From: Bacteriovoracaceae bacterium
GTDB lineage: Bacteria; Bdellovibrionota; Bacteriovoracia; Bacteriovoracales; Bacteriovoracaceae
Direction of reading: 5' to 3'
Assembly: GCA_016784965.1 (NCBI GenBank)
Contig: JADHTQ010000002.1
Span: forward strand, 62,001 to 126,000
DNA: 64,000 nt
Below are positions 28,573 to 36,285 of this stretch, piece after piece (the first letter of the stretch is position 1; every line of letters starts with the position of its first letter). The notes beneath the pieces were generated by a model, which ran no database searches, had not been told where the DNA came from, and was given only the letters and a program-made list of their open reading frames with translations. A program made the position numbers and the translations under genes.

Positions 28573-28953
28573 ATGCATTTTCAACAATTAGTTTTGATAA
28601 CTACTGTGTTATCGTTATCGTTTAGCTTATCTGTCTTTTCTGATACTGATACTGATACTGGTACTGGTACTGGTACTGGAGCAGAGACTAAGTCTAAGCC
28701 AACTCCGAATCCCAAAACAAAAAAATGTAAGGACGTGAAGTTTACTAAGTTAGAGCAAGAATTATTAAAAAGAGATGAAATAAGAATAAAGCGCATACGT
28801 GACACAGTTGCAAAAACCCCCCACATTACTCCAGAAAACCTTAACCTGTTAATGAAAAGCTTTGAAGATAAATGTCCAGAAGAACGACTAGAACTAATAA
28901 GAAGCGGAATGAAGCCTGAATCCCAGTTTGTTCCCTTTCAAGACATAAAGTAA
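28573..28953 (+). CDS. Small secreted protein with Asp-Thr/Gly-Thr repeat
   Basis: A 126-residue protein. Signal peptide about residues 1-22 (LVLITTVLSLSFSLSVFS), then a low-complexity DTDTDTGTGTGTG tract and a Pro/Lys linker, then a helical, charged C-terminal domain with two cysteines. No family recognised. GGAGG six bases upstream supports the ATG. It is six bases before the alpha/beta hydrolase gene, so they are likely cotranscribed. Confidence 0.65.
   Translation: MHFQQLVLITTVLSLSFSLSVFSDTDTDTGTGTGTGAETKSKPTPNPKTKKCKDVKFTKLEQELLKRDEIRIKRIRDTVAKTPHITPENLNLLMKSFEDKCPEERLELIRSGMKPESQFVPFQDIK
28642..28680 (+). repeat. Six-bp microsatellite coding for Asp-Thr and Gly-Thr
   Basis: Three GATACT units followed by three GGTACT units in frame. 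Slippage here would add or remove two residues without frameshift. Confidence 0.85.
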
Positions 28954-28958
28954 ACATC

Positions 28959-29768
28959 ATGAAAGTAATAATTAACCTGCTGGGTTTTACACTCTTAATA
29001 TATTTTTCATTGGTAATGCTGCTGTTTTTCTTCCAAGAAAAATTAATTTTTTTTCCCGAAAAATTGCCTCCGTCATATAAGTTTTCTTTTGCAACTCCGT
29101 TTGAAGAGCTCTTCATTACAACTGCTCCAGACGTCACAATAAATGTACTTCATTTTAAGGCCCTCGAACCAAAAGGAGTAATCCTATACTTCCATGGAAA
29201 TGCCGGTAGTTTAAGTAATTGGGGTGATGTCGCCCAAACTTTTGTGGATCATGGATACAATGTCTTCATGCCTGACTACCGAGGATATGGTAAAAGTACA
29301 GGTAGTGGAAAACTTTCTCAAGAGAGTTTGCTACAAGATGCCAAATTTTTATATGAATATCTATTAAATCATCTAAGCTATAAAGAAAGTCAAATCACGG
29401 TATATGGGAGATCTTTAGGCTCAGGGATAGCGGCTTACTTAGCAGCAAACTTTAAACCACTTCGTCTAATTTTAGAAACGCCATATTACAGTTTAAAAGC
29501 TGTTGCAAAATATCACTATCCTTGGATTCCATCATTTTTACTTCGATACCCTATGGCAAGCAATATTTATATTAAGCAGGTCGAGTGTCCAATCTATATC
29601 TTTCATGGCACAAATGACGAAATAATCCATTATAAAATAGGAAGCAAACTCAAGCCTCTGCTCAAGCCAACAGATCAATTTATAACAGTAAATGGCGGTC
29701 ACCATAATGATTTAGAGGGATTTTGGGAATATACTGAAAATCTCAAAGTCATATTAACCAGTATGTGA
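28959..29768 (+). CDS. Membrane-anchored alpha/beta hydrolase (Bem46/ABHD13-like)
   Basis: A 269-residue protein with an N-terminal membrane helix (about residues 4-24), followed by an alpha/beta hydrolase fold. The oxyanion-type segment is LYFHGNAGS, the nucleophile is Ser in YGRSLGSG (G.S.G, near residue 152), the acid is Asp in FHGTNDEII, and the His is in GGHHND. This is the Bem46/ABHD12-13/17 type. It lacks a good ribosome site and is probably translated by coupling to the small secreted protein before it. The substrate is unknown. Confidence 0.88.
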   Translation: MKVIINLLGFTLLIYFSLVMLLFFFQEKLIFFPEKLPPSYKFSFATPFEELFITTAPDVTINVLHFKALEPKGVILYFHGNAGSLSNWGDVAQTFVDHGYNVFMPDYRGYGKSTGSGKLSQESLLQDAKFLYEYLLNHLSYKESQITVYGRSLGSGIAAYLAANFKPLRLILETPYYSLKAVAKYHYPWIPSFLLRYPMASNIYIKQVECPIYIFHGTNDEIIHYKIGSKLKPLLKPTDQFITVNGGHHNDLEGFWEYTENLKVILTSM

Positions 29769-29783
29769 AATTGGCATAATATA

Positions 29784-32171
29784 CTAAGGTTGTATCATGG
29801 CAGGCCTCATAGATGCATTTACTACGCCGTTTTCTAGTCCATGGAAATTTTTTCTATTATCTGAGATAATTACATTTACTTTGTTGATCTTATCATGTGC
29901 TTCATGCAGCTTATCGTACAACTCTTTTAAATTGCTTATCATTGTCTCATCCTTACTCACACCGCTATCTTTCATCTCGTTCATTGCAGTTCGATCAGAT
30001 TCTACTAACTCTGAATATTTATCAAAATTTTCGTGGAGTGATGACAAGTTTCTCACTTCATCTTTATTCATTAAAAGCTCAATTTTTGATAATCCGACAT
30101 CAAGACTAACAATCACTTTTCCTAACTGGTGTAAAAGTTGATCTGATCCTTTAATCTCTAGTTTAATCTTTTTTAAGCTGCGATCTAACCCCTCATTGGC
30201 ATCAGTATTCCTTTGAAATATCAGTGCTTGATTTAAAGATTCAATAATCCGGCTTTTAAAATCTTCTATCTGTGCCTTTAAATTTTTAATGGTATCTCGT
30301 ACATCAGTTACTTTTTCAAATGCCATCTTATTGTCTGAAACAGAGTTGGTTAGGTTGGTGGTGTAGTCGATTAATTCATTATAATTTTTCAAGACATGCC
30401 CAGATGTTGTTATACTATTGTCAGTTAAGTGTTCAACATCTCCTCTTAATTCTAAAATGGCAATAATACCCTCTTTGGCCTCAACAAGTTGCCTTAGGGC
30501 CCCTGCATGTAAGTTTGCTTGATCATTTATAAGGTTTTGAAGATCATCCATGGTTTTTAGTTGGTCAAAGAGACTATTTTCAAGACGCTCTACCTCATTT
30601 AAAAGGCCCACTTTCTGCTGTTCGACATAGTAATTATAATCAAGGAATTTACCATATAATTGTGGGATCCCTGCATTTTCAAAGTCTACTTTAATTTTCT
30701 CTCGAAATTTTTCAGTAAATCCGTTAGAGCTTAAGGCCTCGAGGGTTTTATTAAGTGGCGTAACCATCGATTTGGTCTGGTTTGTAATTGTTTCTTCAAG
30801 AGAGCGCAAGGGATAGAAGAAAATCATGATTTTCTTTTGTTCGGCATACTCAATTGGCGCTACATACATCTCATATGGCACCGATGTCTGGTTTAGTCTC
30901 GTTCTAATTTGAATCTGGTATATACCTGCAATTCCCTCATTTAATGCCGATAGCACAGGATCATACTCTCCTAGATTGGTAAATTTTTGCAAATAATCCC
31001 AACTAATGGATGCGTCACTATTATCAAGGTTCTCTAAATCCCAGTTTTCATAAAAAAGTTGATTGGCCCAAACAATATTGAGATTGTAATCCAGCAGTAG
31101 ATAAGAAAAAGGAATCGCCTCCTGAAAAATTGACCCAAAACTCATTCGTTTTTGCACATACTCATGGTATTTTTCTAACTCTAATTTAAAAGATTTAGAA
31201 AGTAACTTGTCATCTAAGTTGCTTTCAAGTGGGATAATTCCTTCTTTTAAGGTATCTATCACAAATTGTTCACCTCTTCTTAAGTTAGTCTTTGCCTCCA
31301 TCTTGGTTAAATATAACCCAAATGCAAATGATGCTATTAACAAACAAGTCAAACTAATTAGGATGTAAAGAAACCACTTGGACTCTTTTTCCATCTGTAT
31401 TTTTTTGTAGGCTACCTGTGGAGTAACTTTATTCAACCAAGCTTTAAAGTTTGTTTGACATTTTGTAAATACAGCGTTGAACTCCTTTAGTCCTGATAAA
31501 TATTTATTGATCATTTGTTGCTCAGTTTTTAGTGTTTTAAGCTTTAAAATAATTGAGTTTTTATCCTTCCTAGACAGAACTGAAGCCTCTGTAACATTTC
31601 TCATTATCCGGATATCTTGTGTTATGCCTCTATCTAGCGCTTTTAATCGCTTATAGCTAAATCTATTTACATTAAGCTTCTTTCTTTTATTAATTTTTGA
31701 TTTTGCCCTTTTTGCTATCCTTGTTAGAGTTCTCCATCCATTTGAAACAACGAGGTTTTCAAAGCTAGTTACTTTACTTAACAAAACACTCATAATGGAA
31801 GATAGTTCTGGAAACGAAAGCAAAACATTTAACTTCTTTTTCAACTCTTTAAATGAAGTCTGAAATTCCTTATATTCTGCCTCATGGTCATAAATTTTAT
31901 TTATAGCACTTGTATTTTTCTCAATATTGCCAAGTATTTTAACAGCTCTTCTGATTTGGGAATTATTGGCAAGCTTACCTAGTTCTTCAATACTATTTCC
32001 CTTGGAAAAAGCATCAATTTTTAAAGAGGTCTCATATACTAAACCAACATTTGAAAAGTTTAGTTTTCCTGCAAAAACATACAGGTATATCCCATGCACC
32101 ACCATTGCAAGAAGTACAAGAATGATAAATGAATAGTAGTAATTGGCCCTCTTTGCCAGTTTCAATGACAT
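29784..32171 (-). CDS. Large membrane sensor-like protein with PAS-like and coiled-coil parts
   Basis: A 795-residue protein. Membrane helices at about residues 12-34 and 268-290 enclose a 230-residue helical extracytoplasmic domain. A PAS-like domain (about 350-460, with IVWANQLFYENW) follows, then long coiled coils (about 465-790) that end at the C-terminus. The layout resembles a methyl-accepting chemotaxis protein, but I do not see the conserved hairpin-tip sequence (E.I..I...I..IA.QTNLLALNAAIEAARAGE) of chemotaxis receptors. AAGGAG supports the start. It is the last gene before the flagellar cluster on the same strand, so a role in motility is possible but unproven. Confidence 0.65.
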   Translation of the reverse strand: MSLKLAKRANYYYSFIILVLLAMVVHGIYLYVFAGKLNFSNVGLVYETSLKIDAFSKGNSIEELGKLANNSQIRRAVKILGNIEKNTSAINKIYDHEAEYKEFQTSFKELKKKLNVLLSFPELSSIMSVLLSKVTSFENLVVSNGWRTLTRIAKRAKSKINKRKKLNVNRFSYKRLKALDRGITQDIRIMRNVTEASVLSRKDKNSIILKLKTLKTEQQMINKYLSGLKEFNAVFTKCQTNFKAWLNKVTPQVAYKKIQMEKESKWFLYILISLTCLLIASFAFGLYLTKMEAKTNLRRGEQFVIDTLKEGIIPLESNLDDKLLSKSFKLELEKYHEYVQKRMSFGSIFQEAIPFSYLLLDYNLNIVWANQLFYENWDLENLDNSDASISWDYLQKFTNLGEYDPVLSALNEGIAGIYQIQIRTRLNQTSVPYEMYVAPIEYAEQKKIMIFFYPLRSLEETITNQTKSMVTPLNKTLEALSSNGFTEKFREKIKVDFENAGIPQLYGKFLDYNYYVEQQKVGLLNEVERLENSLFDQLKTMDDLQNLINDQANLHAGALRQLVEAKEGIIAILELRGDVEHLTDNSITTSGHVLKNYNELIDYTTNLTNSVSDNKMAFEKVTDVRDTIKNLKAQIEDFKSRIIESLNQALIFQRNTDANEGLDRSLKKIKLEIKGSDQLLHQLGKVIVSLDVGLSKIELLMNKDEVRNLSSLHENFDKYSELVESDRTAMNEMKDSGVSKDETMISNLKELYDKLHEAHDKINKVNVIISDNRKNFHGLENGVVNASMRPAMIQP

Positions 32172-32219
32172 AGCTACTCCTTAAAAAAATGAGATACAAG
32201 CAATGTTTTTAGGTTCAAA

Positions 32220-33170
32220 TCAGGAGATAAGATCAAAGAAGTCAATATACTTGACTTGTTCACCATGTGATGAAGCATCATCTTTTTGATAATTAGAGCT
32301 CTCACTTCCTGTGTCTCCAAAATCGCGTAAAACATCTGCAGGGAATATCTTTCCCTTCTTAGATATTATCAACGAAACTGGTCGAAATAGAAAGTTAAAA
32401 TAAAAAATATCCTTGTCTAAAGTTGCCCTACAATACCTTTTTGGAAAAAAATCGTATTTTGAAATCGTGGCGTTTTCATTTATTTCAATACATAAATGCT
32501 TAACTAACAATCTCTGATCATTTAAATCAGATAAACTGTAATTGCTGAAAGTATTTGAAAATGCTAAATAGAGTCCCAGCTCCTCCTTCATATCCACTAT
32601 GTAATGTAAGTTCTCATCATGTGTAATATCAATAAATAAGGACATTTCATAAAAAGAGGTAGATTCTGTCTCATCTAACTTATAGGTTACAGGTATATTG
32701 TTTTTAAATAGTACTACTAATAGGTCTGATATTTTATGCCGCAAGCTCTGTAGATTAAAATTAATACCTATATCACCTTTTATTTCAATCCATTTTTCAG
32801 AGAGAACCAAACTGATTCTACTCTCATATTTAATTAGGTTTATAATAGAAAAAACTGTAGGTAATACATTTAATAGTACATTCCACTTTTTAAAAGAAAT
32901 TGTACCATTTTGCTTATGGAAAATTTTCTTGCTCCCATAATTTTTCATTAGAAACGATGATATCATTTTCGAGACTGAGCTCTCCAAAAAATTAGCAATA
33001 TGTTCATATTTTTGCTCAAAAATAAATTCATTTTCTGACTTATCTTTGATTTCACCTAAATAGAAAAATGCCCTATTTATAATAGGAATCACACTGGAAT
33101 CTGCTAGCTGATAGAGATCTTCTAGCGAGTCCATTGCTTTGTGATAATCATCTTTTACAACACTTTTCAT
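32220..33170 (-). CDS. Unknown protein following fliA
   Basis: A 316-residue soluble protein without recognised domains. N-terminal 90 residues are helical, the middle is mixed, and the last 30 residues are polar. It starts three bases after the fliA stop, with no clear Shine-Dalgarno, so translation is probably coupled to fliA. It is the 3' end of the flagellar operon. Its conserved place suggests a motility or regulatory job, which is inference. Confidence 0.6.
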   Translation of the reverse strand: MKSVVKDDYHKAMDSLEDLYQLADSSVIPIINRAFFYLGEIKDKSENEFIFEQKYEHIANFLESSVSKMISSFLMKNYGSKKIFHKQNGTISFKKWNVLLNVLPTVFSIINLIKYESRISLVLSEKWIEIKGDIGINFNLQSLRHKISDLLVVLFKNNIPVTYKLDETESTSFYEMSLFIDITHDENLHYIVDMKEELGLYLAFSNTFSNYSLSDLNDQRLLVKHLCIEINENATISKYDFFPKRYCRATLDKDIFYFNFLFRPVSLIISKKGKIFPADVLRDFGDTGSESSNYQKDDASSHGEQVKYIDFFDLIS

Positions 33171-33173
33171 TTT

Positions 33174-33959
33174 TTAAACAACCATATCTTCCGGCGAATT
33201 AAATACATTTTTCAGTTTATTTCTAAGTCTCGATATTGCTTGAGTATGGAGTTGTGAAACTCTGGATTCTGTAACATCGAGCACTTGTCCAATCTCTTTT
33301 AAATTTAAGTCTTCATAGTAATAAAGTGAAAGCACTAGTCGCTGTTTTTCTGGAAGTCCAATAATCCCTTCTTTGATTTTTTCTTTGGCATCCTTGTGGC
33401 TAACAGCTGCAAATGGATTATTAACTCTATTACCTTCCATTACGCCGGCCATAAGCTTTTTATCACCTCTATTAAAAGTTGCCGACTCATCAATATTAAG
33501 AAGAGAAATCGATTTTGCCTTATTTAAAAGGTCATAGAATTCATCTTTTGAAATCTTTAATTCATTACACATTTCATCATCAGTTGCAGGTCGCCCAAAA
33601 TCTGACTCAAGTTTCACATAGGTTCGCTCAACAAGTTTTGCCTTTTCTCGAATAGATCTAGGCACCCAGTCTTGCGCACGCAGCTCATCGAGTATTGCTC
33701 CTCTAATCCTAAACTCAGCATAAGTTTTAAACTTATTATCTCTACTGGGATCAAATTTGGTTATGGCATCCATAAGCCCAATCACACCACAAGAAATTAA
33801 ATCATCTACTTCTATGTTTGCAGGCAACCTAGCCGCAATTTTTTGAGCGATGTATTTAATTAACGGTGCATACTCAATGATAATCTTATCCTTAATCTCA
33901 GGATCGAGAGTACAACGATAATCAGTAAGCTGTTTTAGTCTTTTCGAGAGAGACGACAT
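33174..33959 (-). CDS. fliA: RNA polymerase sigma factor FliA (sigma-28)
   Basis: A 261-residue sigma factor of the FliA/WhiG group. Region 2 has LIKYIAQKIAARLPANIEVDD and the FKTYAEFRIRGAILDELRAQDWVPRS segment (a FliA hallmark), region 3 the GRPATDDE stretch, and region 4 LPEKQRLVLSLYYYEDLNLKEIG with the helix-turn-helix LDVTESRVSQLHTQA. It directs late flagellar and motility genes. It follows flhG, as in many delta-proteobacteria and epsilon-relatives. Confidence 0.95.
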   Translation of the reverse strand: MSSLSKRLKQLTDYRCTLDPEIKDKIIIEYAPLIKYIAQKIAARLPANIEVDDLISCGVIGLMDAITKFDPSRDNKFKTYAEFRIRGAILDELRAQDWVPRSIREKAKLVERTYVKLESDFGRPATDDEMCNELKISKDEFYDLLNKAKSISLLNIDESATFNRGDKKLMAGVMEGNRVNNPFAAVSHKDAKEKIKEGIIGLPEKQRLVLSLYYYEDLNLKEIGQVLDVTESRVSQLHTQAISRLRNKLKNVFNSPEDMVV

Positions 33960-33973
33960 TTAGCACTCCTTCG

Positions 33974-34855
33974 CTAATGATTTTTGTGAACTTCCTGTTC
34001 CAAGTCATTTACAGGAATGTATTGCCCTTTAAGGTTTTCTAATGCAAAACCAGAAGGTACAACTATCTCCTCGGTCATCTTATTTATAACTTTATTAAAA
34101 TTTTGATGAATCATCGTATTTTCATCATTAAGTAATATCCTATCAAATCGATCAACTGCTGCTTCGCTTTTTGCAATTCCTCCCAAGATGTGTAATCTAC
34201 TCTGTAAATATGTTTCAACTGTTTCACTTAATACCTTTACGATCTTTGTATACTGCCTCTTTGAGGATACCTTGTTGACAATCAAACTGTTTTCATTGGT
34301 ACCATACTTATTTCGTAGTATTTTCATCAGAGCATACGAGTCGGTTATTGATGCTTTATCAGGCGCCACGATTATGTATCTGTGGTCACTGTAAGCATTT
34401 AAAGTCAGTGTACTTTTTGTGATCCCTGCAGGGCAATCTAGCAAAATATAATCATATTCGTGTTCATGTTCCTGAATGATGTCTATTACAAGCTTATCTA
34501 GCTCAACTCCATTTTCAAACAACTCAACATTTCCGTTACAACCAGATAAAAGGTGGAATAGTCCATCTTTATATACACATTCATCAAAAGATTTTTGAGC
34601 TGTTACTAACGAGTAAAAACTATTACTAGGAGGTAAATCAAGCTTTACATGCGTATTAGACATGTTGTAGTCACAGTCTAGTAGCAAGGTCTTTTTGCCT
34701 TGTTTTGCCAACATAATAGATAATTTAATTGCAACTGAGGTCTTCCCTACACCGCCTTTTCCACTCGTAATGGAAATAGTAGTTGCTTTTTTAGATGTAC
34801 TTGATGAGTAGCTGTTTTGCGATAATAACCAATCCCTGGCACTTGTGTTCGACAT
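33974..34855 (-). CDS. flhG: FlhG (FleN/MinD-like flagellar number ATPase)
   Basis: A 293-residue ParA/MinD ATPase. The deviant Walker A is SGKGGVGKTS (28-37), and the DCDYNMSNTHVKL and LLDCPAG segments follow. FlhG partners with FlhF to set pole and number of flagella. FlhG normally has an N-terminal activator helix DQA..LR that stimulates FlhF; here the N-terminus is MSNTSARDWLLSQNSY and does not match that motif. It lies immediately after flhF. Confidence 0.9.
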   Translation of the reverse strand: MSNTSARDWLLSQNSYSSSTSKKATTISITSGKGGVGKTSVAIKLSIMLAKQGKKTLLLDCDYNMSNTHVKLDLPPSNSFYSLVTAQKSFDECVYKDGLFHLLSGCNGNVELFENGVELDKLVIDIIQEHEHEYDYILLDCPAGITKSTLTLNAYSDHRYIIVAPDKASITDSYALMKILRNKYGTNENSLIVNKVSSKRQYTKIVKVLSETVETYLQSRLHILGGIAKSEAAVDRFDRILLNDENTMIHQNFNKVINKMTEEIVVPSGFALENLKGQYIPVNDLEQEVHKNH

Positions 34856-34878
34856 CCTGTCTCCGTAATTTATTAAAT

Positions 34879-36285
34879 TTAATTTAACTGAAACATCCCA
34901 GATAATATCCTTTCTGCCGTAGCAGCTTCAATATCATCAGGAACTACCTCCCCATTTCCAAAAAACTTGTATGGTAGCCCCTCCATTTCCTGAGCGATAT
35001 TAAATAACGCTCCAAAATTGAGGCATAAATCTAGTTTGGAAACAACAATTCCATCTGCAATCGACTTATATTTCAATGCTACCTTTTTATTATACAATTC
35101 AGAGTGTATTGCACAAAGGGTAACAAATACTTCCACATTTTCAAAAGATCTTCTTAGACCCTCAATGAATTTTTTTGTATTTTCATTTTCACCATCGTGG
35201 CTGCGATAATCAATAAAAACCGATTTATTTTTTTCTTCGGCAGATCTACATTTTGCAACTATTTCTCCAATAGACGTAGCTGGAATAATCTCAATATCAA
35301 ACATTCGCTTTGCAAACATCGATGTTTCAGAAGCTGCTATATCATTTGTAATAAGTACTGAGTTTGCTTTAAGAGCTCCAAGCTTTAGCATCATACTAGT
35401 CTGCCCACATGAAGTTTCACTAAGCAGTACTGTAATAAAGGAATTCTTATTTGCATCAATTTTTGAAAACATTGGCATTTGGGTTTCAACCTCTTCCATC
35501 ATCCTATGCAATGCATACTCAAACACTGTCTCCAAGTTTTCTAATTGATCTTCACTCAATTCATACATAGAGTCTTTAATAATTTTTTGAATATATGACT
35601 CATTTATGTCTAAGCTCTTAAGAGTCGTACGCAATTGATAAATACCCATGGGTCCTTTCTTTGTCACATTTTCCAGGGCCTTTTTCATCTCAAATATTTG
35701 GGCCTCTAAATGGTCAATTTTATCTCTTTGCTCTAAATATCGCTCATCATAAACTAAGGAATTGTTTTGTGTCTCACTATATTGTGGTTTTGGATTATTA
35801 ATTGGAGCTTGAATGTGTCTATCTACACGTGGTTCAACTGGATCCTCTGCAACTGTGGCAAGGCCTGCACCACTAGCTCCCTGACTTAAAAAATCATCCA
35901 GAGCCATGCCAGTTTCTGTCTTTTGGGCCTTTATCGTCTGTACAGGCCTATTAAGTCCTAGGGCCCCATAACTAGTTTTAACAGCAGAACTTGCATTATC
36001 ACCACTGTGTTGGTCATGCTCATTAATCATACTTGAAATGTAGGATGATCTACCTGAATAAAAATCACTTTTTTGTGAATCATCTAAGACATGATCAACT
36101 TTAATTTTTTTAGTATAGTTTTTTTCAGAGATTGCAGCAGTGATCTCAATCTTCTTTTTCTTAAAAGCACCTTTTAGACCCTTATTGGTAATTGTCTTAA
36201 GGATAATTGCATCGGGACCTAAGTCTTGCTTAATTTCCTTCAATGCTTGATCAATAGTGTCTGCTTCGAATTTTCTTACATACAT
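34879..36285 (-). CDS. flhF: FlhF-like flagellar SRP-type protein with degenerate GTPase motifs
   Basis: A 468-residue protein in the FlhF position between flhA and flhG. The N-terminal B-domain start (MYVRKFEADTIDQALKEIKQ, then LGPDAIILKT) is FlhF-like. The GTPase half has the right order but altered motifs: Walker A should read G.TG.GKTT but is SETSCGQTSM (289-298) with Gln295 for the nucleotide-binding Lys; the G3 DTAG is replaced by DYRSHDG (359-365); the G4-type SKLD (416-419) remains. I checked the codons around 35395-35424: CAG for Gln. The frame is intact, so this is a conserved non-pseudogene change. It probably cannot bind GTP in the usual way. Confidence 0.85.
   Translation of the reverse strand: MYVRKFEADTIDQALKEIKQDLGPDAIILKTITNKGLKGAFKKKKIEITAAISEKNYTKKIKVDHVLDDSQKSDFYSGRSSYISSMINEHDQHSGDNASSAVKTSYGALGLNRPVQTIKAQKTETGMALDDFLSQGASGAGLATVAEDPVEPRVDRHIQAPINNPKPQYSETQNNSLVYDERYLEQRDKIDHLEAQIFEMKKALENVTKKGPMGIYQLRTTLKSLDINESYIQKIIKDSMYELSEDQLENLETVFEYALHRMMEEVETQMPMFSKIDANKNSFITVLLSETSCGQTSMMLKLGALKANSVLITNDIAASETSMFAKRMFDIEIIPATSIGEIVAKCRSAEEKNKSVFIDYRSHDGENENTKKFIEGLRRSFENVEVFVTLCAIHSELYNKKVALKYKSIADGIVVSKLDLCLNFGALFNIAQEMEGLPYKFFGNGEVVPDDIEAATAERILSGMFQLN

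Noticed and set aside
28581-28826. Minus-strand frame opposite the small secreted protein
   Set aside because: It is a shadow of the repeat tract; the plus-strand frame has a signal peptide and GGAGG.
29784-32171. Methyl-accepting chemotaxis protein
   Set aside because: No conserved MA hairpin tip sequence could be found in the coiled coil.
34879-36285. FlhF as a frameshifted pseudogene
   Set aside because: The frame is open for 468 codons with conserved N-terminus and SKLD motif; only key residues are changed.
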